The notes beneath the pieces were generated by a model. The model had not been told where the DNA came from. It ran no database searches and worked only from the letters and a program-made list of their open reading frames with translations. Made by a program: the position numbers and the translations under genes. Shown here one piece after another: positions 9,346 to 18,265 of a DNA stretch of 33,947 nucleotides. Source of the stretch: an uncultured Solimonas sp. (GTDB lineage Bacteria > Pseudomonadota > Gammaproteobacteria > Nevskiales > Nevskiaceae); NCBI GenBank assembly GCA_946478985.1, contig CAMLDZ010000026.1:1-33947 (forward strand), given 5' to 3'. Within the stretch, counting starts at the first letter, position 1. Each line of letters starts with the position of its first letter.

Positions 9346-10461
9346 ATGAGGAGATGTCTGATCATCCTGGCCGTATCCGCTCTGGCGGCCTGCGGCGGCG
9401 GTGGCGGCAATAGCGGCAGTACGAAGCTGGAATTCGATTCGGTGACGACGATGGGCGCAAGCCTGACCGACACCGGCGTCTACGGTTACAAGGTCACGGT
9501 GCAGCCTGCCGAAGGCGAGAAGATCCTGACGTGGAACGAGCGTGTCGCCGGCGCCTATGACCAGCAGCTGTGCCGCGTCTATGGCTTCGACGGTTCCACT
9601 TTCACCAACAATGGCGCGAGCAACGGCTGCAGCAACTACGCGATCGCCGGTTCGGTGATCCAGAACTATCAGCCGGCCAGCAATACCGTCGACGAGAATT
9701 CGCCGGTATCGATCATCAAGCAGCTCAACGATGCCGGCGCCCGCAGCTATGACGACGGCGATCTGGTGATGGTCGGCGGTGACAGCGGGGCCAACGACGT
9801 GGCGGCAATGCTGCAGTATTTTCTGCTCGCCGCGCAGGGCAACACCACCTACCAGCAGTATTTCGCCGGACGGGTGCTGAGCCTGGTGCCGGCGCAGCTG
9901 GCCGGGCCAGTTCTGCAGCAGGGCGATCTGCCCACCGCCGGCGGCATGTATATGACCGCGCTGGCGAGCAAGCTGGCGACCGCGATCAAGGCCAATCTGC
10001 TCGACAAGGGCACGACGCATGTGGTGGTGATGAACACGCTCGACGTCACCAAGACGCCGAAGTTCCAGCGCGTGCTGGCCACGCTGCCGGCCGAGAGCGC
10101 GGCGCAGGTGAGCGCGGTTGCGCAGGCCTGGGTCGGCGCGTTCAACAACGAGCTGCTGAACCAGTTCGAGGATGAGCCGCGGGTGACGATGGTCGACTTC
10201 TACAGGCACTTCAACGAAGAGGTGAACGATCCGCCGCAGTACGCGCTGAGCAATGTCACCGATCCGGTCTGCGACCTGATCGGCAAGGACATCGCGCAAT
10301 GCACCTCCACCGAGCTGTCGGCCAATCCGCCGGCAGGCGTGAGCGATCCGAACTGGTGGAAGAGCTATGTCTTCGCCAACGACTTCCACCCGACGCCATA
10401 CGGCCACCAGCTGCTCGCCGAGATGGTGACCGATGCGCTGGCCAAGGCCGGCTGGCTCTGA
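9346..10461 (+). CDS. GDSL/SGNH-family esterase lipoprotein
   Basis: This 371-residue lipoprotein has a signal peptide ending in the lipobox Leu-Ala-Ala-Cys16 followed by a Gly-rich linker, so it is probably membrane-anchored. SGNH hydrolase blocks are present: block I GASLTDTG with nucleophile Ser39, block III GGDSGANDV, and block V ANDFHPTPYGH near residues 344-354. It resembles the phospholipase/lecithinase/haemolysin group (COG3240) of lipolytic enzymes. In block V the usual D-x-x-H appears as N-D-F-H, so the catalytic aspartate position is Asn345 with Asp346 beside it, and activity may be altered. AAGGAAGG lies seven bases before the ATG. It is followed 19 bases later by the ompW-like gene, probably in the same operon. 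Confidence 0.88.
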   Translation: MRRCLIILAVSALAACGGGGGNSGSTKLEFDSVTTMGASLTDTGVYGYKVTVQPAEGEKILTWNERVAGAYDQQLCRVYGFDGSTFTNNGASNGCSNYAIAGSVIQNYQPASNTVDENSPVSIIKQLNDAGARSYDDGDLVMVGGDSGANDVAAMLQYFLLAAQGNTTYQQYFAGRVLSLVPAQLAGPVLQQGDLPTAGGMYMTALASKLATAIKANLLDKGTTHVVVMNTLDVTKTPKFQRVLATLPAESAAQVSAVAQAWVGAFNNELLNQFEDEPRVTMVDFYRHFNEEVNDPPQYALSNVTDPVCDLIGKDIAQCTSTELSANPPAGVSDPNWWKSYVFANDFHPTPYGHQLLAEMVTDALAKAGWL

Positions 10462-10480
10462 TCGCGAGGAGAACGAAAAC

Positions 10481-11149
10481 ATGAAAAAGCATGCAATCGC
10501 AGTGGCGCTGCTGGCGCTGAGCACGACCGTTCCGGCTCTCGCCAATGGCGCCGGCAGCTGGATCGTCAAGGGCGGCGTGATGGGTATCTTTCCGGACGTC
10601 GACAGCGGCGACCTGTCCGCACCGAGCCAGGCGGGCAGTCGCGTCGATGTCTCCAAGAGCAGTGTGCGTCCGGCGGGCGGCATCACCTACATGGTCACCG
10701 ACCACTGGGCGATCGAGCTGCCATTGGCATTGCCGTTCGAGTACGACATCAAGGGCGCCGGCACCATCGATGGCGTCGGCAAGGTTGGTGATACCAAGGC
10801 GCTGCCGGCGACCTTGTTCGGCCAGTATCACTTCGGCGACACCGCGCAGCGTCTGCGTCCGTATGTCGGCGTCGGCCTCACCTATGCGTACTTCTTCGAC
10901 GAGCGTGGCAACGGCACGCTCAGCGGCCTGACCAATCCGGGCTACGAGCCGACCAAGATGAACATCGATTCGAAGTTCGCTGTGACGCCGCAGCTCGGCC
11001 TGGCGATGCGCATCGACCAGCGCTGGTTCGGTGAACTGATGGTCGCCAAGACCTTCCTGAAGACCGATACGCAGCTGAGCACCGGGCAGGAGGTCAGCAT
11101 CACGCTCGATCCGTGGACGGTGGCGGCGTTTGTTGGCTATCGCTTCTGA
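10481..11149 (+). CDS. ompW: OmpW-family outer-membrane beta-barrel protein
   Basis: A 222-residue protein with a Sec signal peptide (MKKHAIAVALLALS, cleavage near ALA-NG). OmpW family features are the N-terminal GSWIVKGGVMGIFPD, the central THY-like segment GITYMVTDHWAIELPLALPF, LPATLFGQYHF, and a C-terminal strand ending in aromatic Phe (VGYRF), as expected for BAM-dependent insertion. OmpW proteins form 8-stranded barrels with a hydrophobic channel, linked to uptake of small hydrophobic compounds. GAGGAGAAC precedes the ATG at 10481. It follows the GDSL lipoprotein gene closely and ends at a strong terminator. Confidence 0.93.
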   Translation: MKKHAIAVALLALSTTVPALANGAGSWIVKGGVMGIFPDVDSGDLSAPSQAGSRVDVSKSSVRPAGGITYMVTDHWAIELPLALPFEYDIKGAGTIDGVGKVGDTKALPATLFGQYHFGDTAQRLRPYVGVGLTYAYFFDERGNGTLSGLTNPGYEPTKMNIDSKFAVTPQLGLAMRIDQRWFGELMVAKTFLKTDTQLSTGQEVSITLDPWTVAAFVGYRF

Positions 11150-11167
11150 TCCTGCGGGGTGAAAGCG

Positions 11168-11198
11168 AAAGGCCGGCTCCCGGGAGCCGGCCTTTTTT
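11168..11198. terminator. bidirectional terminator between ompW and the sensor kinase
   Basis: Stem AAAGGCCGGCT (11168-11178) pairs with AGCCGGCCTTT (11185-11195), followed by T-rich sequence to 11198. The upstream A-rich side (GAAAGCGAAA) supplies a short U-tract for leftward transcripts. It lies exactly between the convergent stops at 11149 and 11217. Confidence 0.88.
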
Positions 11199-11216
11199 GT
11201 CGCGCGCGACAGCGGC

Positions 11217-12596
11217 TCATCGAATCGGGAACACCACGCTGACGCGGGCGCCGCCCAAGTCGCTGCGGCCGAGCAGCAGCTTTCCGCCATAGGCCTGCAC
11301 GATCTCGGCGACCGCCGCCAGACCGATGCCCTGGCCGGGCTTGCGGGTATCGGCCCTGGCGCCGCGTTCCAGCAGCTTTTCCGGTGCTTCCGGAAATCCC
11401 GGGCCGTCGTCGTCGACATCGATGCGACACTGCTGCGGATCGTTGCTGGCAGCGATCCGCACGTGGCGATCGCCATACTTGGCGGCATTGTCGAGCAGGT
11501 TGCCGAGCATTTCGTAAAGATCACCCTGGTCGGCGCGCAGCCGCAGCAGCGGATCAAGCTCGTTGTCGAAGCGGATGCCGCGCGCGGCGTAAACCTTGGT
11601 CAGCGCCGACATCACCTTGTCGGCCAGCGGCTTGAGCGCGACCGGTTCGGTCAGCGTGCGGCTGCCGGCGGCGGCGGCACGACGCAGCTGGTGATCGACG
11701 ATGTGCTGCATGCGACCGACCTGTTCGGACAGGGTGTGCCGTTCGTTCGGCGGGATCGCCGTTTCGCTGCTGAGGCCGCGCAGTACCGCCAGCGGTGTCT
11801 TCAGCGTATGCGCCAGATCGCCGAGCGAGTTCCGGTACCGCGTCTGCTGGCTGCGTTCGCTGAAGATCATCGCATTGAGATCCCGCGTCAGCGGCTTGAG
11901 CTCGTCCGGGTAGGAGCCTTCGATTTCCGTCTGCAGGCCGGTCTCGATCATGTGCAGTTCGCGGCCGAGTTTGCGCAGCGGTGAGAGGCTCCAACGCAGG
12001 ATCAGCAACAGCACCACCACCAGTGCGACCACGGTCGCCGCCAGCCAGCCCCAGAGGCTGCGGCGGAAGATCTTCAGCTGGCGATCGAACGACGAGGTAT
12101 CGTCGATGACGCTGAAGGTGTAAATGCGCGGCTGGGGGCGGTCGGAATCGACCCAGCGCACGGCGAAATTGAGCCGGAAGGCGTCCGGAGCGTACAAGCG
12201 TTCGAACTGCCAGCGACCGGTTTCCAGCTGCGGCGGCGCCGGCACGTCGAGATCCTGCACCGAGCTCCACACCATAACGCCGATCTCGTTGAACAGCGCC
12301 GCCTGCAGGCCGGACAGCGGCTCGCGCAGACGGCGGTCGGTCATTGCGTCGAGATCGACCATCAGTTCACCTTCGGGGGTGGTCGAGGCCGCGCCCATCA
12401 GCGAATAGATCAGGCCTTCGAGCTTGTCCTGCTGCGCCTGCAGCAAGGCGCTCTCGAAGGCCTTTTCCAGACTCAGGCCGCCGAGTGCGACGAAGGCCAT
12501 CAGGATGATGGCCGTCGAGATCAGCAGTCGCGCACGAAGCGAGGTGACGCGTGGACGCCGCGTCACCGTCGTGGTCAGCCGCGCGGCAGGTCCCAC
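11217..12596 (-). CDS. PhoQ-like sensor histidine kinase
   Basis: A 459-residue membrane kinase. One transmembrane helix lies near residues 25-45, a periplasmic sensor segment follows, a second helix sits near 180-205, then a HAMP-like region. The H-box DLAHTLKTPLAVLRG has phospho-acceptor His263, the N-box is NLLDNAAKYG, and the G-boxes are DDDGPGF and GQGIGLAAV. The DLAHTLKTPL form of the H-box is typical of PhoQ and its relatives. The chosen GTG (12596) overlaps the regulator gene by 22 bases; another GTG at 12566 is possible, and neither has a clear ribosome site. It is the last gene of the regulator operon. Its ligand is unknown; PhoQ kinases sense divalent cations or cationic peptides, but the sensor domain was not identified here. 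Confidence 0.92.
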   Translation of the reverse strand: MGPAARLTTTVTRRPRVTSLRARLLISTAIILMAFVALGGLSLEKAFESALLQAQQDKLEGLIYSLMGAASTTPEGELMVDLDAMTDRRLREPLSGLQAALFNEIGVMVWSSVQDLDVPAPPQLETGRWQFERLYAPDAFRLNFAVRWVDSDRPQPRIYTFSVIDDTSSFDRQLKIFRRSLWGWLAATVVALVVVLLLILRWSLSPLRKLGRELHMIETGLQTEIEGSYPDELKPLTRDLNAMIFSERSQQTRYRNSLGDLAHTLKTPLAVLRGLSSETAIPPNERHTLSEQVGRMQHIVDHQLRRAAAAGSRTLTEPVALKPLADKVMSALTKVYAARGIRFDNELDPLLRLRADQGDLYEMLGNLLDNAAKYGDRHVRIAASNDPQQCRIDVDDDGPGFPEAPEKLLERGARADTRKPGQGIGLAAVAEIVQAYGGKLLLGRSDLGGARVSVVFPIR

Positions 12597-13252
12597 CGGT
12601 AGCCTGAGCCGCGCAAGGTCGTGATCGGGTTGTAGTGGCTTTCCGGGTCGAGCTTGGAACGCAGCCGGCGGATGAAGACTTCGATGACGTTGCTGTCGCG
12701 CTCCTCGTCCTCGGTGTAGAGGTGCTCGGTCAATTCGCTCTTGGAGATGACCTTGCCGGCATGCGTCAGCAGGTACTCCAGCACGCGGAACTCGTAGCTG
12801 GTGAGATCGACCGGCTTGCCGTCGACCATCACCGATTTGGCGCTGGTATCGACGATGTACGGACCGGAGTTGAGCGTCGCCTGCGTCCAGCCGCCCACGC
12901 GGCGCACCAGCGCACGAACGCGTGCGATCAGCTCTTCCTTGTGGAACGGCTTGACCAGATAGTCGTCGGCGCCTGCCTCCAGGCCCTCGACCTTGCTTTC
13001 CCAGCCGTCGCGGGCAGTGAGGATCAGGATCGGGTATTTGCGGCCGGCCTTGCGCACCCGGCGGATGATCTCGATGCCGGGCACGCCGGGCAGGCCGAGA
13101 TCGACGACGGCGACATCGGCGGGGTATTCCTCGGCCATGTAGGCGCCGTTCTCGCCGTCGGCGGCGATATCGACGGCAAATCCTTCGTCACTGAGGAAAC
13201 GCATGACTTGCTCGCGCAGATCCGGATCGTCTTCGATGACTAAGGCTCGCAT
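12575..13252 (-). CDS. OmpR/PhoP-family response regulator
   Basis: A 225-residue regulator. The receiver domain has acidic residues IEDD (7-9), phospho-acceptor Asp51 in VVDLGLPG, and the conserved Lys in YLVKPF. The C-terminal winged-helix domain includes VDLTSYEFRVLEYLLTH and ERDSNVIEVFIRRLRSKLD. The start at ATG 13252 has GGGAG eight bases upstream. It is followed by, and overlaps, the histidine kinase, and it is preceded on the same strand by a secreted PepSY protein. This set-up matches PhoP/PhoQ-type systems of Xanthomonadales and relatives. Confidence 0.94.
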   Translation of the reverse strand: MRALVIEDDPDLREQVMRFLSDEGFAVDIAADGENGAYMAEEYPADVAVVDLGLPGVPGIEIIRRVRKAGRKYPILILTARDGWESKVEGLEAGADDYLVKPFHKEELIARVRALVRRVGGWTQATLNSGPYIVDTSAKSVMVDGKPVDLTSYEFRVLEYLLTHAGKVISKSELTEHLYTEDEERDSNVIEVFIRRLRSKLDPESHYNPITTLRGSGYRWDLPRG

Positions 13253-13356
13253 GCTGTTCTCCCTGAAAAATGACGCCGCTCGCGGAGCGGCTCGTGAAAG
13301 GCGGATGTGTGGCCGATGAATGGCGGATGTTTGGGGCTGACGGTTGTCGCGCGGCC

Positions 13357-13662
13357 CTAGGGGCCGACCTGGTAGATCCGGACCTCGCCGTCCTTGAGCA
13401 TCTTCACGCGGTAGCCGCCGCCGTCCGGCTGCACGCCGAGCACACGGCCGCCATGACGGCGCTCGATCTCGCGGGCGGCACGATCGGCCGACAGCCCCGG
13501 CGGGCTGCGCGGCTGGAAGTTCTCTGCCGGCATTGGCTGCAAGGGCGTCGGCTGCATCAGATTGAGGTCGTCCTTGGCATTCTTGCGCGCGTGCGCAAGT
13601 TCGGCGGCGTGTATCAGCACGCCGCCGGCGATCAGCGCAGCGAGGCGCAAGGAACGACGCAT
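13357..13662 (-). CDS. small exported PepSY-domain protein
   Basis: A 101-residue protein starting at ATG 13662, with a Sec signal peptide (MRRSLRLAALIAGGVLIHAAELAHA). It has a short proline-rich linker, then one PepSY domain at the C-terminus (LSADRAAREIERRHGG, then VKMLKDGEVRIYQV). PepSY domains are thought to act as inhibitors or sensors at the cell surface. The gene sits about 105 bases upstream of the PhoP-like regulator on the same strand, which suggests it feeds into, or is controlled by, that two-component system. The ATG lies 10 bases after the stop of the glycine-zipper gene, so cotranscription is likely. The frame extends upstream to 13719, but the signal peptide fixes the start. 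Confidence 0.82.
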   Translation of the reverse strand: MRRSLRLAALIAGGVLIHAAELAHARKNAKDDLNLMQPTPLQPMPAENFQPRSPPGLSADRAAREIERRHGGRVLGVQPDGGGYRVKMLKDGEVRIYQVGP

Positions 13663-13672
13663 GCGTAAAACT

Positions 13673-14248
13673 TTAGTAGGCGACCGGGCGCACGTCCACG
13701 TCGACGGCGATGCGGTCACCCGGGTCGTACGGCGTGCGCGTCCGGTAGAGACGTCCGTTGTAGCGGTAGGTCACGTCATAGGCTTCGACGCGCTGCTCGG
13801 TGTACGAGTCGGGCACGTAGCGGCAGCGCTGCTCGTAACCGGTGCGGTAACTGCGCGGTGTGTTGGCGGCGGCGGTATTGGCGCCGATGCCGGCACCGAC
13901 CACGGCACCAACCGCCGTCGCCGCCGCCTTGCCGGAGCCGCCGCCGAACTGGTGACCGATGACGCCACCGGCGATGGCGCCGATCAGGCCGCCCGCGGTG
14001 ACGTTGTTGCTGTAGCGAGGATCGCGGTAGCTGACGGGCTCGTCCCAGCATTCCTGCCGGGGCTGGCTGATCCGCACCTCCCGGTAAATGGGCGCGGCCG
14101 AGACGACGCGGGCGTATTCGACGCTGCGATCGTGATCGCGTCCACGCGGATATCCGCGGTAGTCGTCGTCGTAATAACGGCCTGCATGGGCTGCTTGCGC
14201 TACCAGCACGGCGCTGGAAATACCTGCCACGATCATCAGCTTGTTCAT
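13673..14248 (-). CDS. glycine-zipper outer-membrane-type protein
   Basis: A 191-residue protein with a signal peptide (MNKLMIVAGISSAVLVAQAAHA). A Tyr/Arg/Asp-rich segment follows, then a glycine-zipper 2TM-type region (AGGLIGAIAGGVIGHQFGGG and AVGAVVGAGIGAN) and a C-terminal domain with two cysteines and a YRYNG motif (TYRYNGRLYRT). This is the layout of the 17-kDa surface antigen / UmoD-like group in proteobacterial envelopes. The start is ATG 14248 with AAGGAG at ideal spacing; the open frame upstream to 14350 runs into an AT-rich patch and is not coding. It heads the leftward set with the PepSY protein and the PhoP/PhoQ-like genes. Confidence 0.86.
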   Translation of the reverse strand: MNKLMIVAGISSAVLVAQAAHAGRYYDDDYRGYPRGRDHDRSVEYARVVSAAPIYREVRISQPRQECWDEPVSYRDPRYSNNVTAGGLIGAIAGGVIGHQFGGGSGKAAATAVGAVVGAGIGANTAAANTPRSYRTGYEQRCRYVPDSYTEQRVEAYDVTYRYNGRLYRTRTPYDPGDRIAVDVDVRPVAY

Positions 14249-14411
14249 CGCACGTCTCCTTGGACGCCCGAATGTCCGCGCACTTGCGGACTGTGGCCAG
14301 AGGCTACGCCGGGTAACTGAATTCGTCCTTAATTTTTTCTTCTTTTTCAAAAATATAAGCCGCGCCTGAGTGCCGTCGATCGGCCCCGGAAGGGGTTTCG
14401 TCGGAGTGGCT

Positions 14412-15764
14412 TCATGGCGGCGAGGCCGCGGAGAAGCGCTTCAGGGCGGCCGGCGAGAAGTATGCGGGATCAGCGTGCCAGTCGTACTGCATGAGCGCAC
14501 GTTCCTCGTTGGTCAGGTTGATGGCGACGTAGCGCCGCGATTGCAGGTCGTAATGGACTTGCACGCCGTTGACGACGACCGGCACGTTGGCAAAGGCGAT
14601 CGAGTGCGATTCGGCGGTGCGCCAGAACTGCTCACGCTCGTCGTAGATGTCCTGGGCATGGACGATCCACGAGTCCTCGTCGATGTAGAACACGCGCTTC
14701 TTGTAGCGATGTGTGAAGCCGGGCTTGACCCGCGCCTCGATCACCCAGACACGGTGCAGTTCATAGCGCGCCAGCGTCTGATTGATATGCCCCGGGCGGA
14801 TGATGTCCTTGTACTTCAGCCTGGGGTCGTAAAGCCGGTAGCTGTTGTACGGGATCAGCATTTCCTTCTTGCCGAGCAGCTTGATGTCGTAGCGGTCCAG
14901 CGGGCCGTTGAACATGTCGAGCTGGTCGTGCGTCATCAGCCCGTCGAACAGCGGATTGTCGTAGCCGACCTCGCCGATCCGCCGCGGCCGGCCGGCGGTC
15001 TTGGTATAGACCCAGACGCCGGTCTGCTCGGCGATGCGGTCGATCGGCACATGCAGCAGGCGTGATTCGCCGGCCAGGTTCGGCGGCGACAAGGTCTTGT
15101 CGAAGATGTAGACGTTCATGCCCTTGATCGATTCGACGGTCGCCTGCGGGCTGTTGTAGGCGAAGGCGAGTTCCACATAGTCGCGTTGCACCACGTAGCT
15201 GCCGTCGCTGGCGGTGGTCACCGAGTTGAGGTAACCGCGCAGGCCGCTGGTGTTGTAGCGCAGGATGTGATTCCACATCACTTCCAGGCCGTTCCTGGGG
15301 ATCGGGAACGGATAGCCCTGTGCGGTGCAGCAGAAGCCGTGGCCCTGATTGTTCAACTCGACGCGCGTGGCGTTCTGCCGCGTGGCTTCGTAGAACCAGG
15401 CCGGGTAGGCGGCGCTGCGGCGGCTCGGATACACCGCCATCGTGTAGTCGGCAAAGCTGCGCAGCAGGGCGCGATGGCCTTCGGTCAGGATCGCCGCATA
15501 CTGCGCGGCGTTGGCGGCGGTGATCGTGTACAGCGGCTTGTCGGCGGCGTAGGGATCGGCGCCGCGCGCCATGTCCCGCTGCGGCAGGCCGCCCTCCCAG
15601 GCCGGAATCGTGCCGGCGGCATTGCCGGCCCTTTCTGCGCCCAGCGGCGTCAGCTCGCGACCGAGCCGCGCGGCCTCGTCGGCACCGACCCTGGCGAAGC
15701 CGGGCGCCGTCAGCAGCAGGAGGCTCAGGGCCAGCGAGCGGAAGGCGCGGTCACGGTGGCGCAT
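14412..15764 (-). CDS. DUF1329 family exported protein
   Basis: A 450-residue protein with a Sec signal peptide (cleavage near residue 24-28). DUF1329 proteins have a LolB/LolA-like outer-membrane lipoprotein-sorting fold. Recognisable segments are ADEAARLGRELTPLGAERAGN, IPAWEGGL and a C-terminal VEARVKPGFTHRYKKRVFYIDEDSW. ATG 15764 has AAGGAG ten bases upstream and lies 11 bases after the stop of the MMPL exporter gene, so the two are cotranscribed; the frame also stays open far upstream inside the exporter gene but is not coding there. DUF1329 genes often pair with DUF1302 and MMPL exporters, presumably to move a lipid-like substrate across the envelope. No DUF1302 gene is present here. Confidence 0.92.
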   Translation of the reverse strand: MRHRDRAFRSLALSLLLLTAPGFARVGADEAARLGRELTPLGAERAGNAAGTIPAWEGGLPQRDMARGADPYAADKPLYTITAANAAQYAAILTEGHRALLRSFADYTMAVYPSRRSAAYPAWFYEATRQNATRVELNNQGHGFCCTAQGYPFPIPRNGLEVMWNHILRYNTSGLRGYLNSVTTASDGSYVVQRDYVELAFAYNSPQATVESIKGMNVYIFDKTLSPPNLAGESRLLHVPIDRIAEQTGVWVYTKTAGRPRRIGEVGYDNPLFDGLMTHDQLDMFNGPLDRYDIKLLGKKEMLIPYNSYRLYDPRLKYKDIIRPGHINQTLARYELHRVWVIEARVKPGFTHRYKKRVFYIDEDSWIVHAQDIYDEREQFWRTAESHSIAFANVPVVVNGVQVHYDLQSRRYVAINLTNEERALMQYDWHADPAYFSPAALKRFSAASPP

Positions 15765-15775
15765 CGTCGTCTCCT

Positions 15776-18136
15776 TCAGGAAGCGCGCAGCGGTCGCGCC
15801 CGCGGACCGTGCGTCGTGAACAGCCAGGCCAGCGCCGGCAGCAGCAGCACGGCACCGAACAGGTTGGCTGCGAACATGAACAAGAGCAGCAGGCCCATGT
15901 CGACCTGGAACTGCAGGTCCGACCACAGCCAGGTAAAGACACTCAGCAGCAGCGAGGCGGAGGTGAAGATCACCGCCTTGCCGGTGTGGCGCAGAGCCTC
16001 GCCATAAGCCGGACGCAGTTCGGCGCCAGCGGCGCGATGGCGCGCCAGCACGCTCCACAGGTAGATGCCGTAGTCGACGCCGATGCCGACACCGAACGCG
16101 GCCACCGGCAGGGTCGCCGGTTTCATGCCGATGCCAAAGCTTGCCATCAGGCCGTAGGTCAGCAGCGAGCACAGCACCAGCGGCCCGACGATGCAGGCCA
16201 CCGCGACGCCGCTGCGGAACGACAGCCAGGCGAACAGCGCCAGCGTCGCATGCACCCAGACGATCACCAGCAGTTCGCGCGCGCGGATCTCCTCGTTGGT
16301 GGCGGCCCATACGCCGGCGTTGCCGGAGGCCAGCTGGAAATCCACGTCGGCACCGTCCTCGCGGGCGGCGTAGCGCTTCACGGTGTCGATCACCCGGGCG
16401 ATCGTGTCGGCGCGGTGATCGGCGAGGAACACCACCAGCGGCAGCACGCTGCAGTCCGGGTTGGCGAGGCCCAGCGAGCCGGGAATCGGCGCGACCAGCT
16501 CGCCGAGCGCCTCGCCGCGCGGCAACACCTGCCATTTCGGCGCGGCCTCGAACCAGGCGCTGCGCACTTGCTTGGCCAGCTGCGGCAGCGACCACACCGA
16601 GCGCACGCCGGTGACGTTCTGCAGCTGCCAGGCGAGGCGATCGACATGATCCATCTTGGCGGCATCGACGCAGCCGTAAGGGCCGACCACGGCGAGCACC
16701 TTGAGCACGTCGACACCGATCGTGAACTGCTCGCTGATGATCCGCGCATCGCGGTTGTAGCGGCTATCGGCCTTCAGCTCCGGCACGCCGGACTGCTGAT
16801 CGCCGACGGTGAGCTGCGGATACATCGCCAGTGCCCAGCTCAGGCCGGCGGCGGCCAGCAGCAGCACAGGGATCGCCGCCGGCGCGCCCGCCAGCGGCTG
16901 CAGCCACCGCCACAGCCGGTCCCAGCGGGCGGCCCGGGCGCGCTGCCGCGCGCGGAATCGCGCCGGGTCCGGCAGCCGCACCCAGGACAGCACGATCGGC
17001 AGCATCAGCTTGTTGGTGACGATCACCGCGACCATGCCCAGCGCGGCGTTGATCGCCATTTCCTGGACGATGCCGATCTGGATGAACGCCAGCGTGGCGA
17101 AGCCCACCACATTGGTCAGGATGGCCACGGTGCCGGGCAGGAACAGCTGGCGGAATGTCGCCTGCGATGCCGCCAGGGCGTCGAGGCCGTTGAACGCCAC
17201 TTCGTGGCTCCAGGCGTTGACGTACTGCACGCCGTGCGAGACGCCGATGGCCAGGATCAGGAAGGGCACCAGGATCGCGAACGGGTCCAGGCCGAAGCCG
17301 GCCAGCTGCAGCAGGCCCAGTTCCCAGCTCACGGCCGTCAACGCCGCCGTCAGCGGCAGCAGCGCCAGGCGCAGCGAGCCGCAGAACAGCCACAGCAGCA
17401 GCAGCGTCGCCGCCAGCGCGATGCCGAAAAAGCCGGCAACGTTGCGGCCGGCGTCGCTGACATCGCCCACCAGCTTGGCGAAACCGACGATGTGCACGCT
17501 GTAGTCGTCATTCTCGAACGCGTCGCGGATCGCTTCCAGGCGCGCGGCGAGCGTCGTGTAGTCGAGCCGCGCGCCGCTTTGCGGATCGCGTTCCAGCAAC
17601 TCGGCAAGCACCATCGCGCCGCGCTGGTCGAGCGTCACCAGCCGGCCCACCAGACCGGCCCTGGCGACGTTGGCGCGCACGCGCGCCAACATCGGCGGCG
17701 TCGGCGCGTAGTCGCGCGGGATCACGTCGCCGGAGACGAAGCCGTCCTCGACGACCTCCAGATAGCGCACCCCCGGCGTGAACAGCGAGCTGACGCGCGG
17801 ACGGTCGACGCCCGGCAGGAAGAACACCGCGTCGCTGAGCCGGCGCAGCGTATCGAGGAAGGTGGGGTCGTAGATATCGGTGCCGCGGCCCGGCCGGCGC
17901 AGCAAGGCGATGGACACCAGATTGGCGCCACCGAACGCACGCTCGTAGCGCTTGAACACCGCCATGTACGGATGCGACAGCGGAATCTGCTTGTCGAAGC
18001 CCGGGTCGGGCTGCAGGCGGCAGGCGGCGGCCAGCAGCAGCGCGGTGACAGCCAGCAGCACGGACAACAGCAGTCCGCGCCGGCCGTAGACGAGCGCCAC
18101 CATGCTGCGCAGTATCCATGGCGCCGGCTGGACCAC
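15776..18136 (-). CDS. MMPL/RND-family exporter
   Basis: A 786-residue inner-membrane protein of the RND superfamily, MMPL / sterol-sensing-domain-like group. It has an N-terminal transmembrane helix, then a large periplasmic loop from about residue 40. A hydrophobic bundle follows (about 225-390, with FLILAIGVSHGVQYVNAW), then a second periplasmic loop and a second bundle (about 620-775, with GVGIGVDYGIYLWSVL and TGKAVIFTSASLLLS). That gives two 6-TM halves. The GTG at 18136 is preceded by GGAGGAG. It is followed at 11 bases by the DUF1329 gene and preceded by a TetR-family gene on the same strand. Substrates of relatives are hydrophobic (lipids, hopanoids, sterol-like); the actual substrate is unknown. 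Confidence 0.93.
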   Translation of the reverse strand: MVQPAPWILRSMVALVYGRRGLLLSVLLAVTALLLAAACRLQPDPGFDKQIPLSHPYMAVFKRYERAFGGANLVSIALLRRPGRGTDIYDPTFLDTLRRLSDAVFFLPGVDRPRVSSLFTPGVRYLEVVEDGFVSGDVIPRDYAPTPPMLARVRANVARAGLVGRLVTLDQRGAMVLAELLERDPQSGARLDYTTLAARLEAIRDAFENDDYSVHIVGFAKLVGDVSDAGRNVAGFFGIALAATLLLLWLFCGSLRLALLPLTAALTAVSWELGLLQLAGFGLDPFAILVPFLILAIGVSHGVQYVNAWSHEVAFNGLDALAASQATFRQLFLPGTVAILTNVVGFATLAFIQIGIVQEMAINAALGMVAVIVTNKLMLPIVLSWVRLPDPARFRARQRARAARWDRLWRWLQPLAGAPAAIPVLLLAAAGLSWALAMYPQLTVGDQQSGVPELKADSRYNRDARIISEQFTIGVDVLKVLAVVGPYGCVDAAKMDHVDRLAWQLQNVTGVRSVWSLPQLAKQVRSAWFEAAPKWQVLPRGEALGELVAPIPGSLGLANPDCSVLPLVVFLADHRADTIARVIDTVKRYAAREDGADVDFQLASGNAGVWAATNEEIRARELLVIVWVHATLALFAWLSFRSGVAVACIVGPLVLCSLLTYGLMASFGIGMKPATLPVAAFGVGIGVDYGIYLWSVLARHRAAGAELRPAYGEALRHTGKAVIFTSASLLLSVFTWLWSDLQFQVDMGLLLLFMFAANLFGAVLLLPALAWLFTTHGPRARPLRAS

Positions 18137-18265
18137 GCGGTTCTCCTCCTGTCCTGGTTTGTGGCTGCATCGTGGCGGGCAGGGCAGCGGTGGGCAATCG
18201 CATCAGCGCCAGCGCGCGCTGTCGCGCGGCGGCGGCCGCGGGGCCGCCGTTCGCCAGCGAGGGCT

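Noticed and set aside
9328..10686. A 452-codon minus-strand frame opposite the GDSL lipoprotein gene
   Set aside because: The plus-strand gene has a lipobox, SGNH blocks and a strong ribosome site; the antisense frame has none of these features.
14300..14365. AT-rich patch upstream of the glycine-zipper gene, considered as promoter or terminator
   Set aside because: It is a striking A/T run, and a TATATT-like -10 exists, but no credible -35 at proper spacing and no stem were found, so it is not listed as a feature.
15765..16595. Upstream extension of the DUF1329 frame
   Set aside because: The extension lies inside the exporter gene in another frame. A ribosome site and signal peptide place the start at 15764.
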